Positions 1 through 8,197 of a stretch of 39,591 bases of DNA are shown in pieces. The position numbers and the translations under genes are program-made. Source of the DNA: an uncultured Eubacteriales bacterium (GTDB taxonomy: Bacteria > Bacillota > Clostridia > Christensenellales > CAG-917); NCBI GenBank assembly GCA_900545885.1, contig URAF01000016.1, positions 1 to 39,591 of the forward strand, given 5' to 3'. The first letter of the stretch is position 1. Each line of letters opens with the position of its first letter. The notes beneath the pieces are model-generated. The model was given only the letters and a program-made list of their open reading frames with translations, was not told the origin of the DNA and did not search any database.

Positions 1-107
1 TCCACGCCATTAGATGCAAATTCACCCAGGTCTCCCAACTTACGCTGTTCCCAAGCGTCGGTGAAGCCCTTAAATCTGATAGAGGGTTTATTGCTGTTTT
101 TAGCCAT
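1..107 (-). CDS. hsdS: Type I restriction enzyme specificity subunit, N-terminal fragment (runs off left edge)
   Basis: Reading leftward from an ATG at 105-107, the frame is open to the window edge. It encodes a start typical of HsdS, with the stretch RFKGFTDAWEQRKLGDLGEF seen in many S subunits before the first target-recognition domain. HsdS gives the DNA sequence specificity of the HsdM2S methylase and the HsdR2M2S nuclease. A purine-rich ribosome site (AGGGGGAAG) sits in the end of hsdM, and the ATG overlaps the hsdM stop by 8 bases (ATGGCTAA), so the two are translationally coupled. Only about 35 residues are visible, so the target-recognition domains and any hsdR cannot be judged. The identity rests on the short N-terminus plus operon context. 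Confidence 0.85.
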   Translation of the reverse strand, partial: MAKNSNKPSIRFKGFTDAWEQRKLGDLGEFASNGV

Positions 108-2685
108 TTTTCTTCCCCCTGAGCATTTTTTGAAGTTCCTTAAGCCCCAGCATATCAAATTCACTGCCTTCGAGGTCATCAATCATATCGGCAAAAGCCT
201 GCTCGGTTTCGTCAATTTGAGCCTCAACATCAAGCAATGTTACGCTGTACTTCTTTGTAAGTGCATTTATCTCGTTTGTAAGTGAACTTACGATGGATTC
301 CGGTAATACAAGAATACCATCGCAAAGCGGCTTTATCCATTTGAGATAAAGCATTTCCTTTACTTGCTCATCTGTTAAATTTTCAATAGCTGCCTTCGTC
401 TGTTCAACCAGCTTGTCAGACAAATCTTTTGCCGTACGCTTTGCTGACTTTAGTTCTTCCGAAACTGTGCCAAGACGTATGACTTTCCACTCAGCACTAT
501 CTTCATCATATTTCTGTCCGTATTTTTTAAGCGCCTTGACTGTTTTCGAAATGGCAGCATTTACCACATTGCCTTCATCATCAAACAAATCCGGGAACGA
601 CTCTTTATCGTCTTCGGTAAACGATTCGACAAGTTCATCAAATTCCGAATCAAGTTCAGTCACTCTGTTTTCCTTTTCCTTCACTTGTTCGGCTTGCTCT
701 TTCAGAAGTGAAGATTGCACAACTTCAAAAGGTACAACGTGACCAATCCAACCGTCTTGAACTTCAACTTCTTTTCCTTTCTCTTTCTTTAAGACCATTT
801 TGGGATCGACTTTTTTAGTGGCGTCAAATCCTTCAGTCTGGATTATTTCAACGTCTGTTTCTATTGTCTGCCAAATACCACTTAATAGCTGATACGCCAC
901 ATATTTGTCAATAAGAGGGATTCCTTCGAGTCTATTAAAAATATTTTCCGTAATGACCGCTTCTTCCGTAGATATCTGCAAAGCAGTAACTTCATCGATA
1001 AGCTCTTTTCTCAAATATGTTGCAAAATCCGAAAATGCAGCCTTATGCCGTGTCGTAAACGTTTTAACGTCATTGTTATCGGCAATAACTGCGTTTATAT
1101 CTTCCACTTTAACTGAACTGAAGGGCGTAGAACTTTCTGCAAAAATTTCAGCTTTAAGCGTAGGAAACGCTTCCCAATAATCTTTGAGATCATCTATTTC
1201 GGATTTAGGAATACCGCCAAAAATTGAGGCGTAAATATCCCAGCTCTCACCTTTTTCGGAAGAATCCACATACCTCGGAATATTTAAGTTGTATCCGTTT
1301 GCACGTATTTCATCTCTCGAAACTTTCCTCGAATACTTATCGATATCTATTCGAGCGGTAACCGTGTCCACAATTTTCTTTATATCAGAAGCGCGCAGTT
1401 TATTATTCTTGCCTGCTTTTACAAAACCTTTGGACGCATCGACTATCAGAACATCGGTATTAGGTCTACGCTGTTTCAAAACCATAATAATTGTCGGAAT
1501 TCCTGTTCCAAAGAAGATATTAGCGGGTAATCCGATAATCGCGTCAATATTGTTGTTTTCAATTAAATTAGTACGAATGCGCTCTTCTTCACCCCCGCGG
1601 AAAAGAACGCCGTGCGGTAAAACTATAGTCATAATACCGTCAGGCTTGATATGGTAAAGATCATGCAAAAGGAATGCGTAATCCGCTTTTGTTTTGGGTG
1701 CCAAACCATAACGCTTATAACGAGGATCGGCATCTTTATCGGTAGGATCCCAAGCTTGCGAATAAGGGGGATTGGATACTACCGCATCTACATACAACGG
1801 ATTATAGGTATGCGTAGGATCCGCATCGTCAAAATACGGCCAGTCTTCTTCAAGAGTATCGCCGTTCCTTGTGCATATATTGCTCGGATCTATACCTCGC
1901 ATAACCAAATTCATACGGGTAAGATTATATGTATTTTCTTTCAGCTCCTGAGCATAATATTTGATTTTATTGCCACCGCCCATTCTTTTTGCAACGGAAC
2001 GTCCGATATTGATAAGCAACGAACCCGATCCGCTTGTCGGATCATATATTTCGATTTTATCTCTATCTTTTAAGTGGTCTGCAACAATTTCCGACATTAA
2101 AAAAGATACTTCGTGCGGCGTATAAAATTCTCCGGCTTTTTTACCGGCATTTGCGGCAAAATTACTAATCAAATATTCGTATATAAAACCGAGAACATCA
2201 TAATCCTGCCTGCCGTCAGTAGGAATAACCTTAATAAGCTGTATCAAATCACTGATTGCTTTTGTTTGTGCTCCGGAACTATCTCCAAGCTTACTTAAAC
2301 CGGTATCCAAAGTATTAAAAATCTTTTCAAAGACTTTCTTGTGCGTTTCGCTTATCAATCTGTTAAAAGCCGATAATGCGTCACGGACGTTAGATACGTC
2401 AAAATCTTTCCCCATAGTAAGCCAAGTGGAGAACAGATTATCATAAGAGATAAAGTAACCGAAATTCTTTTGACAATACTCAACAACTTCTGTATCTTCT
2501 TCGACCAAAGCTTTCAAATCTTCATCGGACCATCCGCTTTTCTTTAATTCGCTGACTTCTTTATCCGACAAAAACTTGTAAAACATAAACCCGAGTATAT
2601 AATCTTTATACTCGTTTGCCTCAATTTTTGAACGCATCTTATTAGCCGATTCCCAAATTTTAGATGCAAGTTGTTGTTTATTCAT
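100..2685 (-). CDS. hsdM: Type I restriction-modification system DNA methyltransferase subunit
   Basis: This 861-residue N6-adenine methyltransferase subunit works with HsdS to methylate the recognition site and, with HsdR, to restrict foreign DNA. The N-terminus (SKIWESANKMRSKIEANEYK) is the HsdM_N helical domain. The SAM motif DPTSGSGSLL lies at residues 215-224 and the catalytic NPPY at 305-308. Residues from about 600 on are highly charged and helical, likely coiled coil, making the protein longer than the roughly 500-550-residue E. coli form; such extended HsdM proteins are common in Firmicutes. It starts 26 bp after the WYL regulator and overlaps hsdS, so the three form one operon read right to left. 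The gene is more A+T-rich than the catabolic genes further right, in line with horizontal acquisition. HsdR is not in the window. Confidence 0.95.
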   Translation of the reverse strand: MNKQQLASKIWESANKMRSKIEANEYKDYILGFMFYKFLSDKEVSELKKSGWSDEDLKALVEEDTEVVEYCQKNFGYFISYDNLFSTWLTMGKDFDVSNVRDALSAFNRLISETHKKVFEKIFNTLDTGLSKLGDSSGAQTKAISDLIQLIKVIPTDGRQDYDVLGFIYEYLISNFAANAGKKAGEFYTPHEVSFLMSEIVADHLKDRDKIEIYDPTSGSGSLLINIGRSVAKRMGGGNKIKYYAQELKENTYNLTRMNLVMRGIDPSNICTRNGDTLEEDWPYFDDADPTHTYNPLYVDAVVSNPPYSQAWDPTDKDADPRYKRYGLAPKTKADYAFLLHDLYHIKPDGIMTIVLPHGVLFRGGEEERIRTNLIENNNIDAIIGLPANIFFGTGIPTIIMVLKQRRPNTDVLIVDASKGFVKAGKNNKLRASDIKKIVDTVTARIDIDKYSRKVSRDEIRANGYNLNIPRYVDSSEKGESWDIYASIFGGIPKSEIDDLKDYWEAFPTLKAEIFAESSTPFSSVKVEDINAVIADNNDVKTFTTRHKAAFSDFATYLRKELIDEVTALQISTEEAVITENIFNRLEGIPLIDKYVAYQLLSGIWQTIETDVEIIQTEGFDATKKVDPKMVLKKEKGKEVEVQDGWIGHVVPFEVVQSSLLKEQAEQVKEKENRVTELDSEFDELVESFTEDDKESFPDLFDDEGNVVNAAISKTVKALKKYGQKYDEDSAEWKVIRLGTVSEELKSAKRTAKDLSDKLVEQTKAAIENLTDEQVKEMLYLKWIKPLCDGILVLPESIVSSLTNEINALTKKYSVTLLDVEAQIDETEQAFADMIDDLEGSEFDMLGLKELQKMLRGKKNG

Positions 2686-2711
2686 ATATCCTATCTCCTC
2701 AAATTTTCAAA

Positions 2712-3704
2712 CTAGTTTTTATAAGATTCTATCAAAGTAGAAATATGTTCGCTTAATCTTTGCTTCACATTTTGCGGAGCCACCAATTTTAACCTTTCGC
2801 CAAACGAACAGCACCAACCGAAAAACATCGGACTTATCTGCACTTCGGCAGAAAACGAAATTTTATCCGTACCGAGTGAAGTTATGCTCATATCCTCGCC
2901 GAACTTATCGAAGATTACGTCCAACATATCCCGATCCGCCTCAAAACGCACCGTTTGCATCTCTCCGCCGAACATTGAAAACGCTTGCTTTCGGTGCTTC
3001 GATATACTTAGCGCCTTCGGTCTGCCTTTCGTATTGATTTCATCGGACAGCATCTCGGCATTCAACATTCTGTCTATACGATACGTTGTAATGTTGTCAT
3101 GATTATCGTGATAACATATCAGATAGTAATTATCATTAGAAAAGACCATTGCGACGGGATTTGCCTTATACTTTTCGCCGTTCTTTCTAAAAACACGCTC
3201 GTGACGTTCGTTCAGATCAAAATACTGAAATGCAATCTTCTTTTCTGCGAGAATGGCGTCTTCTATCGTATTTACGGTGTAGTAGATATGCTCGTTACTG
3301 TGCTTGGTGGTATTAAACTCTACAATGTTCTTTTTGAGAATGTCCGCACGATAACTACCGCCGAGAGCGGCTATTTTATCCGTCAATTCTTCCGTCTTTT
3401 TCGGAGATATAAAACTTGCAGCTTGTACCGCGTCTATAAGAATGCGAAGTTCAGGTACGTCAAAATTTCTGTCCAACACATAATAGCCGTTGCTATGCTG
3501 ACCTTTTTTGCAAACTACCTCGTATCCGTAAGAATTAAGAGCGGTAATATCCTGATACAATGTTCTACGGTCGCACACAATACCGCTTGCGGCAAGTCTG
3601 TCAATAATCTGATTTGTGGTCAGCGGATTATTCTCGTCGCTGTCCTGTTTGAGAATTTCCCATATTTTCAACAATTTTATTTTAGAAAAATTCTCTTTCC
3701 CCAT
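2712..3704 (-). CDS. WYL-domain transcriptional regulator of the restriction-modification operon
   Basis: A 330-residue protein has an N-terminal winged helix (about residues 1-75, with the recognition region DRRTLYQDITALNSYGYEV) and a C-terminal WYL domain (core NDNYYLICYH, then YRIDRM). WYL proteins sense ligands, often nucleotides or nucleic acid, and many, such as BrxR and CapW, repress adjacent phage-defence operons. The start at 3704 is chosen because GAGAGG lies just upstream and a promoter (TTTACT-17-TAAAAT) lies before it; longer in-frame starts would run through that promoter. The gene is 26 bp upstream of hsdM and in the same direction, so it probably controls its own operon. Family assignment is secure; repressor versus activator, and the inducing signal, are inferred. 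Confidence 0.85.
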   Translation of the reverse strand: MGKENFSKIKLLKIWEILKQDSDENNPLTTNQIIDRLAASGIVCDRRTLYQDITALNSYGYEVVCKKGQHSNGYYVLDRNFDVPELRILIDAVQAASFISPKKTEELTDKIAALGGSYRADILKKNIVEFNTTKHSNEHIYYTVNTIEDAILAEKKIAFQYFDLNERHERVFRKNGEKYKANPVAMVFSNDNYYLICYHDNHDNITTYRIDRMLNAEMLSDEINTKGRPKALSISKHRKQAFSMFGGEMQTVRFEADRDMLDVIFDKFGEDMSITSLGTDKISFSAEVQISPMFFGWCCSFGERLKLVAPQNVKQRLSEHISTLIESYKN

Positions 3705-3732
3705 GATCCTCTCACTCTTACGATTTTTTAAT

Positions 3733-3761
3733 ATTTTAACACGCTTAAAGCTGAAAGTAAA
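3733..3761 (-). promoter_or_regulatory. Putative promoter of the WYL-hsdM-hsdS operon
   Basis: On the minus strand TTTACT (3756-3761) and TAAAAT (3733-3738) are separated by 17 bp, about 30 bp before the WYL start. The spacer contains a 9-bp palindrome (GCTTaAAGC, plus-strand 3743-3751) that could be an operator for the WYL protein. The -35 box is only a partial match. Confidence 0.5.
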
Positions 3762-3802
3762 TATATCACTGTCCGTTTTTTTGAACTGTAAAAATCCGCA
3801 AT

Positions 3803-3959
3803 TTTGTCTTTCGGGAAGTTTGGTATCGGGGACGTTGGCGCGGGTCAAGGGCAAAAGATTTGCTTTTGACTGCTACGCTTGATATTTCCACGCAAGTCTT
3901 TTGCTCTACCCTTGACCGCTTCGCCGCCCCCGATTTTCTCCTTGTTGTCGAAAGACAAA
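3803..3959. repeat. Large imperfect inverted repeat (arms about 60 bp) upstream of the integrase module
   Basis: The segment 3803-3863 is largely complementary to 3892-3959. The clearest blocks are TTTGTCTTTCG (3803-3813) with CGAAAGACAAA (3949-3959), ATCGGGG (3825-3831) with CCCCGAT (3928-3934), GGTCAAGGG (3843-3851) with CCCTTGACC (3909-3917), and GCAAAAGATTTGC (3851-3863) with GCAAGTCTTTTGC (3892-3904, 12 of 13 paired). The loop is 28 bp. It lies between the divergent WYL gene and the integrase module. It could be an element end or attachment region, a MITE relic, or a structured leader. Confidence 0.75.
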
Positions 3960-4006
3960 TCCAAAGACAAGGAGATTTTCTTATGAACAACGAATTTACC
4001 CTTCCT

Positions 4007-4072
4007 GTTACTTACCCGTCGGTTACCCGTTACTTACCCGAAGTGACCAAATTACCTACCGTCACTTACCCG
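4007..4072. repeat. Helically phased direct repeats GTTACTTACCCG
   Basis: GTTACTTACCCG occurs at 4007-4018 and 4029-4040, and GTCACTTACCCG at 4061-4072, with a half-copy GGTTACCCG at 4021-4029. Start-to-start spacings are 22 and 32 bp, close to two and three helical turns, so a protein could bind all copies on one face of the DNA. The position just upstream of excisionase and integrase genes suggests arm-type recombinase or excisionase sites, or operators. An ORF with a good ribosome site begins at 3983 and would translate this stretch as a TYP/VT-rich segment, but it does not look like protein. Confidence 0.6.
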
Positions 4073-4196
4073 CAGGTTTCTCGCGGACGGGCGGCGGACT
4101 GCTCTATACTGCAACCGAAGGCGAAAAGGCAAAGCCGCACGCAAAGTAAGAAGCTTACCGGTTCGCTTTCGAATACGCAAAAAGGAGGAGAAATAT

Positions 4197-4310
4197 ATGA
4201 CAGAAGCGCGCAAAAGAAATACGGTTCGAGAAAAAGGCGACGAACACAAATCGGTGCGGTTAGAATACGGAAAAACAGAATTTCTGGACATATACGGAAC
4301 AGTCACTTGA
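4197..4310 (+). CDS. 37-residue ORF coupled to the excisionase-like gene
   Basis: A very strong ribosome site (AAAGGAGGAG) lies 6 bases before ATG 4197. The product is small and highly charged (starts MTEARKRNTVREKGDEHKSV, ends FLDIYGTVT). Its TGA overlaps the TTG start of the next gene (TTGA). I recognise no family. The alternative frame across this stretch, which would extend the next gene upstream, is Arg/Lys-rich and unnatural, and this favours the small ORF as the one translated. It may be a real small protein or simply a coupling leader for the excisionase-like gene. Confidence 0.5.
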   Translation: MTEARKRNTVREKGDEHKSVRLEYGKTEFLDIYGTVT

Positions 4311-4570
4311 ACAACATCAGAATCGAAGAACTCATCACCGCGGAAGCGCGGCGGCTGAGCGAACAATTCGGCAAAGCTTTCCTCGACTGCGAGGACATCG
4401 TGAAGCTCACGGGACTCGGGCGCGACAATGTGCGCGGGCTTATGCACAAGCGTTGCTTCCCCGTGGTGAAAGCGGGCAACAGACAAGTGGTGAGCATACT
4501 TGCATTCGTCACCTGGCAGATGACGGAGTATCTGAAAGGAGAAAATTCTTATGGCAAACTCAAAATCTAA
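4307..4570 (+). CDS. xis: Small helix-turn-helix protein, probable excisionase or directionality factor
   Basis: This is an 87-residue product if it starts at the TTG that overlaps the preceding stop. A MerR/excisionase-like helix-turn-helix is visible around residues 27-55 (CEDIVKLTGLGRDNVRGLMH followed by FPVVKAGNRQVV), the pattern of a winged-helix DNA-binding protein that reads one half-site and has a basic wing. Its 3' end overlaps the integrase start by 20 bp, the usual xis-int arrangement of Tn916-like elements and temperate phages, where Xis bends DNA to permit excision. An upstream in-frame start at 3983 with a good ribosome site would give a 195-residue protein, but the added part is low in protein-like character. 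The HTH is fairly clear; the excisionase role is inferred from context. Confidence 0.6.
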   Translation: MNNIRIEELITAEARRLSEQFGKAFLDCEDIVKLTGLGRDNVRGLMHKRCFPVVKAGNRQVVSILAFVTWQMTEYLKGENSYGKLKI

Positions 4571-5789
4571 AACGAAAAAGAAAAAGGCCGTCCGTCGCGG
4601 AAAAAATGAAGGTTCCGTCTATCAACGGACCGACGGACGGTGGTGCGCCGTAGTGTCTCTCGGATACGACAGCGACGGAAAACGCGTGCGCAAAATCTTT
4701 TACGGCTGGACGCGCTCCGAAGTCGCAATGAAGATGACCGCCGCACTGGGCGAAAAACTCAACGGCGGTCACGCTTCCGTCATCAACGACGATTTGCGGA
4801 CATTGATACACGACTGGCTTGTCACGTTCAAGCAGGCAAACGTCAGCCCCCGCACTTTTGAAACCGCGGAGATGCTTGCAAAGCTCCACGTCTACCCTCA
4901 CATAGGCGAACTCAAACTCGCGCAGGTCACTCCTAACATCATTCAGGGCGTGTTAAACAAAATGCTAGTCGCGGGATACTCGCTGGCGTATGTACGCAAA
5001 GTCAAATTCCTGCTCAACCAGTTTTTCGCCTATGCGAAGGCAAACCGGTTCATCAACGACAATCCCGTATCGGAGTGCATCGTCAAATCCACGCCCGAAC
5101 ACAAGGAACGCAAACAGGAAACCTACAAGGCAATTCCGATTGAAATCCGCGAGTATTTCCTCGAAGTCATCTCGAAAAACGACTTCATGAAGGCGCTGTG
5201 CATGATACAGATGTTCGCGGGATTGCGCATCGGCGAAGCGCTTGCGCTGAAATGGAAAAACGTGGATTTCGACAACGGTATAATCTCAATCGACTCCGCC
5301 GTCACCGAATTGCCAGTGCGCAACTCGGAAGGCAAAATCGTAGACCACCGCACCGTAATCTCGGATACCAAAACGGCGGCAAGCGTACGCGAAGTGCCTA
5401 TGCCCAACATACTGAAAACCACTCTGCTCGAATGGAAGAAATCCCGTTGGGTGCAACAGCGCACGACAGACAAATCGTTTATCGGTCCGAACGACTTGGT
5501 GTTTGCCAACAACGAGGGAGAATTGCGCACATACACCGGCACGAAAACGATATTCCAACGCCTTATGCGTCAGAACGGATTGGCGCCGTACAAGCTCCAC
5601 TTCCATTCCTTGCGGCACACCTATTCGAGTATGCTCTTTGAGTCGCGCGAAAACCCGAAAGTCATCCAGATGCTGCTCGGTCACAAAGACGTCACGACGA
5701 CAATCCGCACCTACAACAGCGTAGACCGCTCCTACTTCAAACAAGCCGTCGACAAACTCGACTCGAAATTCCACTTCGACGATAACTGA
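4551..5789 (+). CDS. int: Tyrosine recombinase (phage/ICE-type integrase)
   Basis: This 412-residue site-specific recombinase would catalyse integration and excision of an element. After a lysine-rich start there is an AP2-like arm-binding domain (about residues 20-70, GSVYQRTDGRWCAVVSLGYD), a SAM-like core-binding domain (about 75-175), and a catalytic domain. The catalytic set is visible: Arg226 (FAGLRIGEAL), Lys274, His352 and Arg355 (FHSLRHTY), His378 (LLGHKD) and nucleophile Tyr388. All key residues are intact and the length is normal for Tn916/Tn1549-type integrases. The ribosome site AAAGGAG precedes the ATG. The upstream overlap with the excisionase-like gene makes a compact recombination module, followed by a strong terminator. 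No attachment duplication was found, so the extent of the element it moves is unknown. Confidence 0.93.
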   Translation: MANSKSKTKKKKAVRRGKNEGSVYQRTDGRWCAVVSLGYDSDGKRVRKIFYGWTRSEVAMKMTAALGEKLNGGHASVINDDLRTLIHDWLVTFKQANVSPRTFETAEMLAKLHVYPHIGELKLAQVTPNIIQGVLNKMLVAGYSLAYVRKVKFLLNQFFAYAKANRFINDNPVSECIVKSTPEHKERKQETYKAIPIEIREYFLEVISKNDFMKALCMIQMFAGLRIGEALALKWKNVDFDNGIISIDSAVTELPVRNSEGKIVDHRTVISDTKTAASVREVPMPNILKTTLLEWKKSRWVQQRTTDKSFIGPNDLVFANNEGELRTYTGTKTIFQRLMRQNGLAPYKLHFHSLRHTYSSMLFESRENPKVIQMLLGHKDVTTTIRTYNSVDRSYFKQAVDKLDSKFHFDDN

Positions 5790-5806
5790 AAGAACTTTTA
5801 CTTAAC

Positions 5807-5836
5807 AAAATCCCCCGCTACAAGGTGGGGGATTTT
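5807..5836. terminator. Rho-independent terminator after the integrase gene
   Basis: A perfect 10-bp stem, AAAATCCCCC with GGGGGATTTT, closes a 10-base loop and continues into ATTTTATTTT. It ends the integrase transcript. The A/T flanks would also let it stop transcription from the right. Confidence 0.85.
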
Positions 5837-5974
5837 ATTTTCAATTCATCTTCTGCATATGCAATACATTATTCTCCTATCTCGCCCAATGGATCCCCCG
5901 TCGTCACGCTCTCCGCCGCCGACGAGCATTTTTAACTGAACTAAACGGCAACTATTCAAAGTTTAATAACAGAC

Positions 5975-8050
5975 TTACCAAAAAGCTATTAATTCTTGAA
6001 ATCCCGTATGTATCAGTTTAATTATTTTTTTCCTATACTTTTGCGGAATTGGTCCCGTAAATTTTTGTGAACTTCTATGTTGAGCATGTGAAAAATGGGA
6101 TTTTAGTCTCATTTCATGGATTTCCACACACATATTAAAAAAATTAGGTATGTTTTTTTTGAACTTTTTACTTTGCTGAATACCACCAATTTGCCCCAAA
6201 CTGTATCCACCCAACTCAGGATGATCGTTCACTACAATGCTACATATCAGATCGTCAATAGTATCCCAAAGATTAACAAATGCGGCCAAATCTGTCTTAA
6301 GATAACCAATGGACAAAAAGATCTCGCGTTCAATTTGGTCATGATATTTATTAGGCAACTTCTTTTTCCACTCAAAAGGTAAAGGTGCATTCACCAATTC
6401 ATTAAAGTATCGTGGTATCTGACTTTTGCTAAACTTACCACGCTTTATTAATCCGGCTTCTTTGAGATATACTTGGGCGTAATCAGAAAATATTCTGGGC
6501 GACTTAGCTATCTTATCAGCTTTCGACGAAATAAAGCTTTTTGCTCCAGCAATTGCCAAATCACAGATTGTTGACGACATACACTTTTCCCAAAATGCTT
6601 CGTCCATAGAATCTGCTTTGCCGCATTTTTCAACCTGATAAATAAACTTGCTCTTTATCCACCAATCACTCTTTTCTACATATCTCTTCTGCTTATCTCC
6701 AAACTTGTCTCCGTATAAAAAAACAAACATAATAAGCGCCAACCTAAATCTACTATCAACTATGTAGGCACTCTTTGCATCATTGTTCAGTAGATTTTTG
6801 GCGAGTTCTGCCATTTGTTTTGCATCTTTGACGCTCAACTTGTCTATAACCAATTCAAGCAAAATGCCCGATGCAAATTGTTGCGTTTTATCTTGACAAC
6901 ACTCGTAAATATACTGATAAATAACAGGTGGAATTTTTCTGGGGTATCTTTGCACATAATACGCAAAAGACTGTATTAAATGCGGAAATTTCTTCACGGC
7001 CATAACTACTAATTTGTTGGATTTAGACTCTTGCTTAACAAAATGAAAATATCTCCTAATTGCAGTTATATCTACGGGATCTTTTCTTATTAATTTTTTA
7101 ATATTACTCGCAGCAATTTCGGCACATTTTTCCGAATCAAATTCATCCTCAAATAAGGGTCTGCTTATCTGCTTTACCTCATCATAAATATTGTCAATTT
7201 TATGCACCGCTATTTTTGATGATTGAGGAAACAACCCTAATTCCTTGCTTTTTTTGTCAAGCAAAAATAATACCCAACGAACTGTTGATTCATCCTCGGC
7301 TAAAACTCTAATATCATCTACATACCTACAATAATGGAATCGTAATTTTTTCTGTAATTGTTCTGCCAAAGCATCGTATTCGGTTAATATTACTTCGGAA
7401 ACAATGCCAGAAGCTTGTGGCCCCTGTGGAATCCCTACGCTTAACTCAAGATCTTTAACGGATCCCCATTTTTTTAAAAGGTCAACAAACCTTTTAGAAC
7501 AATCATCCGAGAACTTGCATTTACTTTTCAACAGATTTGATAATAGCTCGTGGTTCAAGCTATCATAACATGCGGTAAGATCAAATGAAGCGATATATTT
7601 ATTCCCTCGATTATAAGCGTTGATAATAGACTTTGTGTAAGCTATATATGCATTCTGCCATTTCTTATAAAAAAATTCGCTCCGTTCATTCGTGTACATA
7701 TTGCCAAAAACAATTTTCTTGTATCTCTTCCTTATTTCCTTGTCACTCACAAGTGAATTGGCCAAAATGTTCGCGTATGCTTGATACACTATTTGATCTT
7801 CGATAGATAATAGCTTATACATACGATTTAGTCCATTAGGCTTTGGCATGAATACACGAATCGCCTCGTTTGGAAGGTACCCTGACTTTAATTTAGTCCG
7901 AAGCAATTCCAAATTTTTTTCCGGACACATCGCATAAGTCGCATAGGTGTCCCTGAAGAAGTTTTTGTAAGTGCTCTCAGGATTAGTAAGCAATCGCCTG
8001 AACGCTAGCAACAAATTATCTTTTTTGATTACTCTACTTGTTTCTATCAA
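5975..8050 (-). CDS. Abi/DRT-type defence reverse transcriptase with C-terminal HEPN-like domain
   Basis: A 691-residue protein has an N-terminal reverse transcriptase domain (about residues 50-290). Visible motifs are the fingers (FMPKPNGLNRMYKLLSIEDQ), catalytic Asp157 in ASFDLTACYDSL, GIPQGPQASG at 206-215, and CRYVDDIRVL at 241-250 with catalytic Asp245-Asp246. There is no intron-type maturase or thumb-X domain. Instead about 390 mostly helical residues follow, ending in a region (about 585-691) with an R-x6-H motif (Arg648 to His655), as in HEPN ribonucleases. This is the architecture of abortive-infection RTs such as AbiA. The start is TTG with AGGGAAG upstream; no ATG fits. The gene is markedly A+T-rich, stands alone, and adjoins an integrase and a restriction system, as expected for phage defence. 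RT identity is sure; HEPN and subtype are my reading of motifs. Confidence 0.85.
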   Translation of the reverse strand: MIETSRVIKKDNLLLAFRRLLTNPESTYKNFFRDTYATYAMCPEKNLELLRTKLKSGYLPNEAIRVFMPKPNGLNRMYKLLSIEDQIVYQAYANILANSLVSDKEIRKRYKKIVFGNMYTNERSEFFYKKWQNAYIAYTKSIINAYNRGNKYIASFDLTACYDSLNHELLSNLLKSKCKFSDDCSKRFVDLLKKWGSVKDLELSVGIPQGPQASGIVSEVILTEYDALAEQLQKKLRFHYCRYVDDIRVLAEDESTVRWVLFLLDKKSKELGLFPQSSKIAVHKIDNIYDEVKQISRPLFEDEFDSEKCAEIAASNIKKLIRKDPVDITAIRRYFHFVKQESKSNKLVVMAVKKFPHLIQSFAYYVQRYPRKIPPVIYQYIYECCQDKTQQFASGILLELVIDKLSVKDAKQMAELAKNLLNNDAKSAYIVDSRFRLALIMFVFLYGDKFGDKQKRYVEKSDWWIKSKFIYQVEKCGKADSMDEAFWEKCMSSTICDLAIAGAKSFISSKADKIAKSPRIFSDYAQVYLKEAGLIKRGKFSKSQIPRYFNELVNAPLPFEWKKKLPNKYHDQIEREIFLSIGYLKTDLAAFVNLWDTIDDLICSIVVNDHPELGGYSLGQIGGIQQSKKFKKNIPNFFNMCVEIHEMRLKSHFSHAQHRSSQKFTGPIPQKYRKKIIKLIHTGFQELIAFW

Positions 8051-8151
8051 AACACAAATCTTCCCTAATACACCTTATTTTACAGCAACTTGTTAAGCAT
8101 AAGAGATCTGAAAAATTTTGTCATATGTTTTCGACATTGTCACATACAATT

Positions 8152-8180
8152 ATTTTAAATTACAACGAAACATTCGTCAA
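8152..8180 (-). promoter_or_regulatory. Promoter of the reverse-transcriptase gene
   Basis: TTGACG (8175-8180) and TAAAAT (8152-8157) on the minus strand are 17 bp apart. This predicts a start near 8145 and a leader of roughly 95 nt before the TTG start codon at 8050. Confidence 0.7.
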
Positions 8181-8197
8181 TATCAATCGTACATAGT

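Noticed and set aside
3983..4570. 195-residue form of the excisionase-like protein from ATG 3983
   Set aside because: The ribosome site is good, but the first 108 residues translate DNA repeats and an out-of-frame copy of another likely ORF and are not protein-like. Kept only as an alternative.
5975..8050. Group II intron or retron reverse transcriptase
   Set aside because: There is no maturase or endonuclease domain, no intron RNA ends flank it, and no retron msr/msd-like inverted-repeat structure was seen; the long helical C-terminus fits Abi/DRT proteins.
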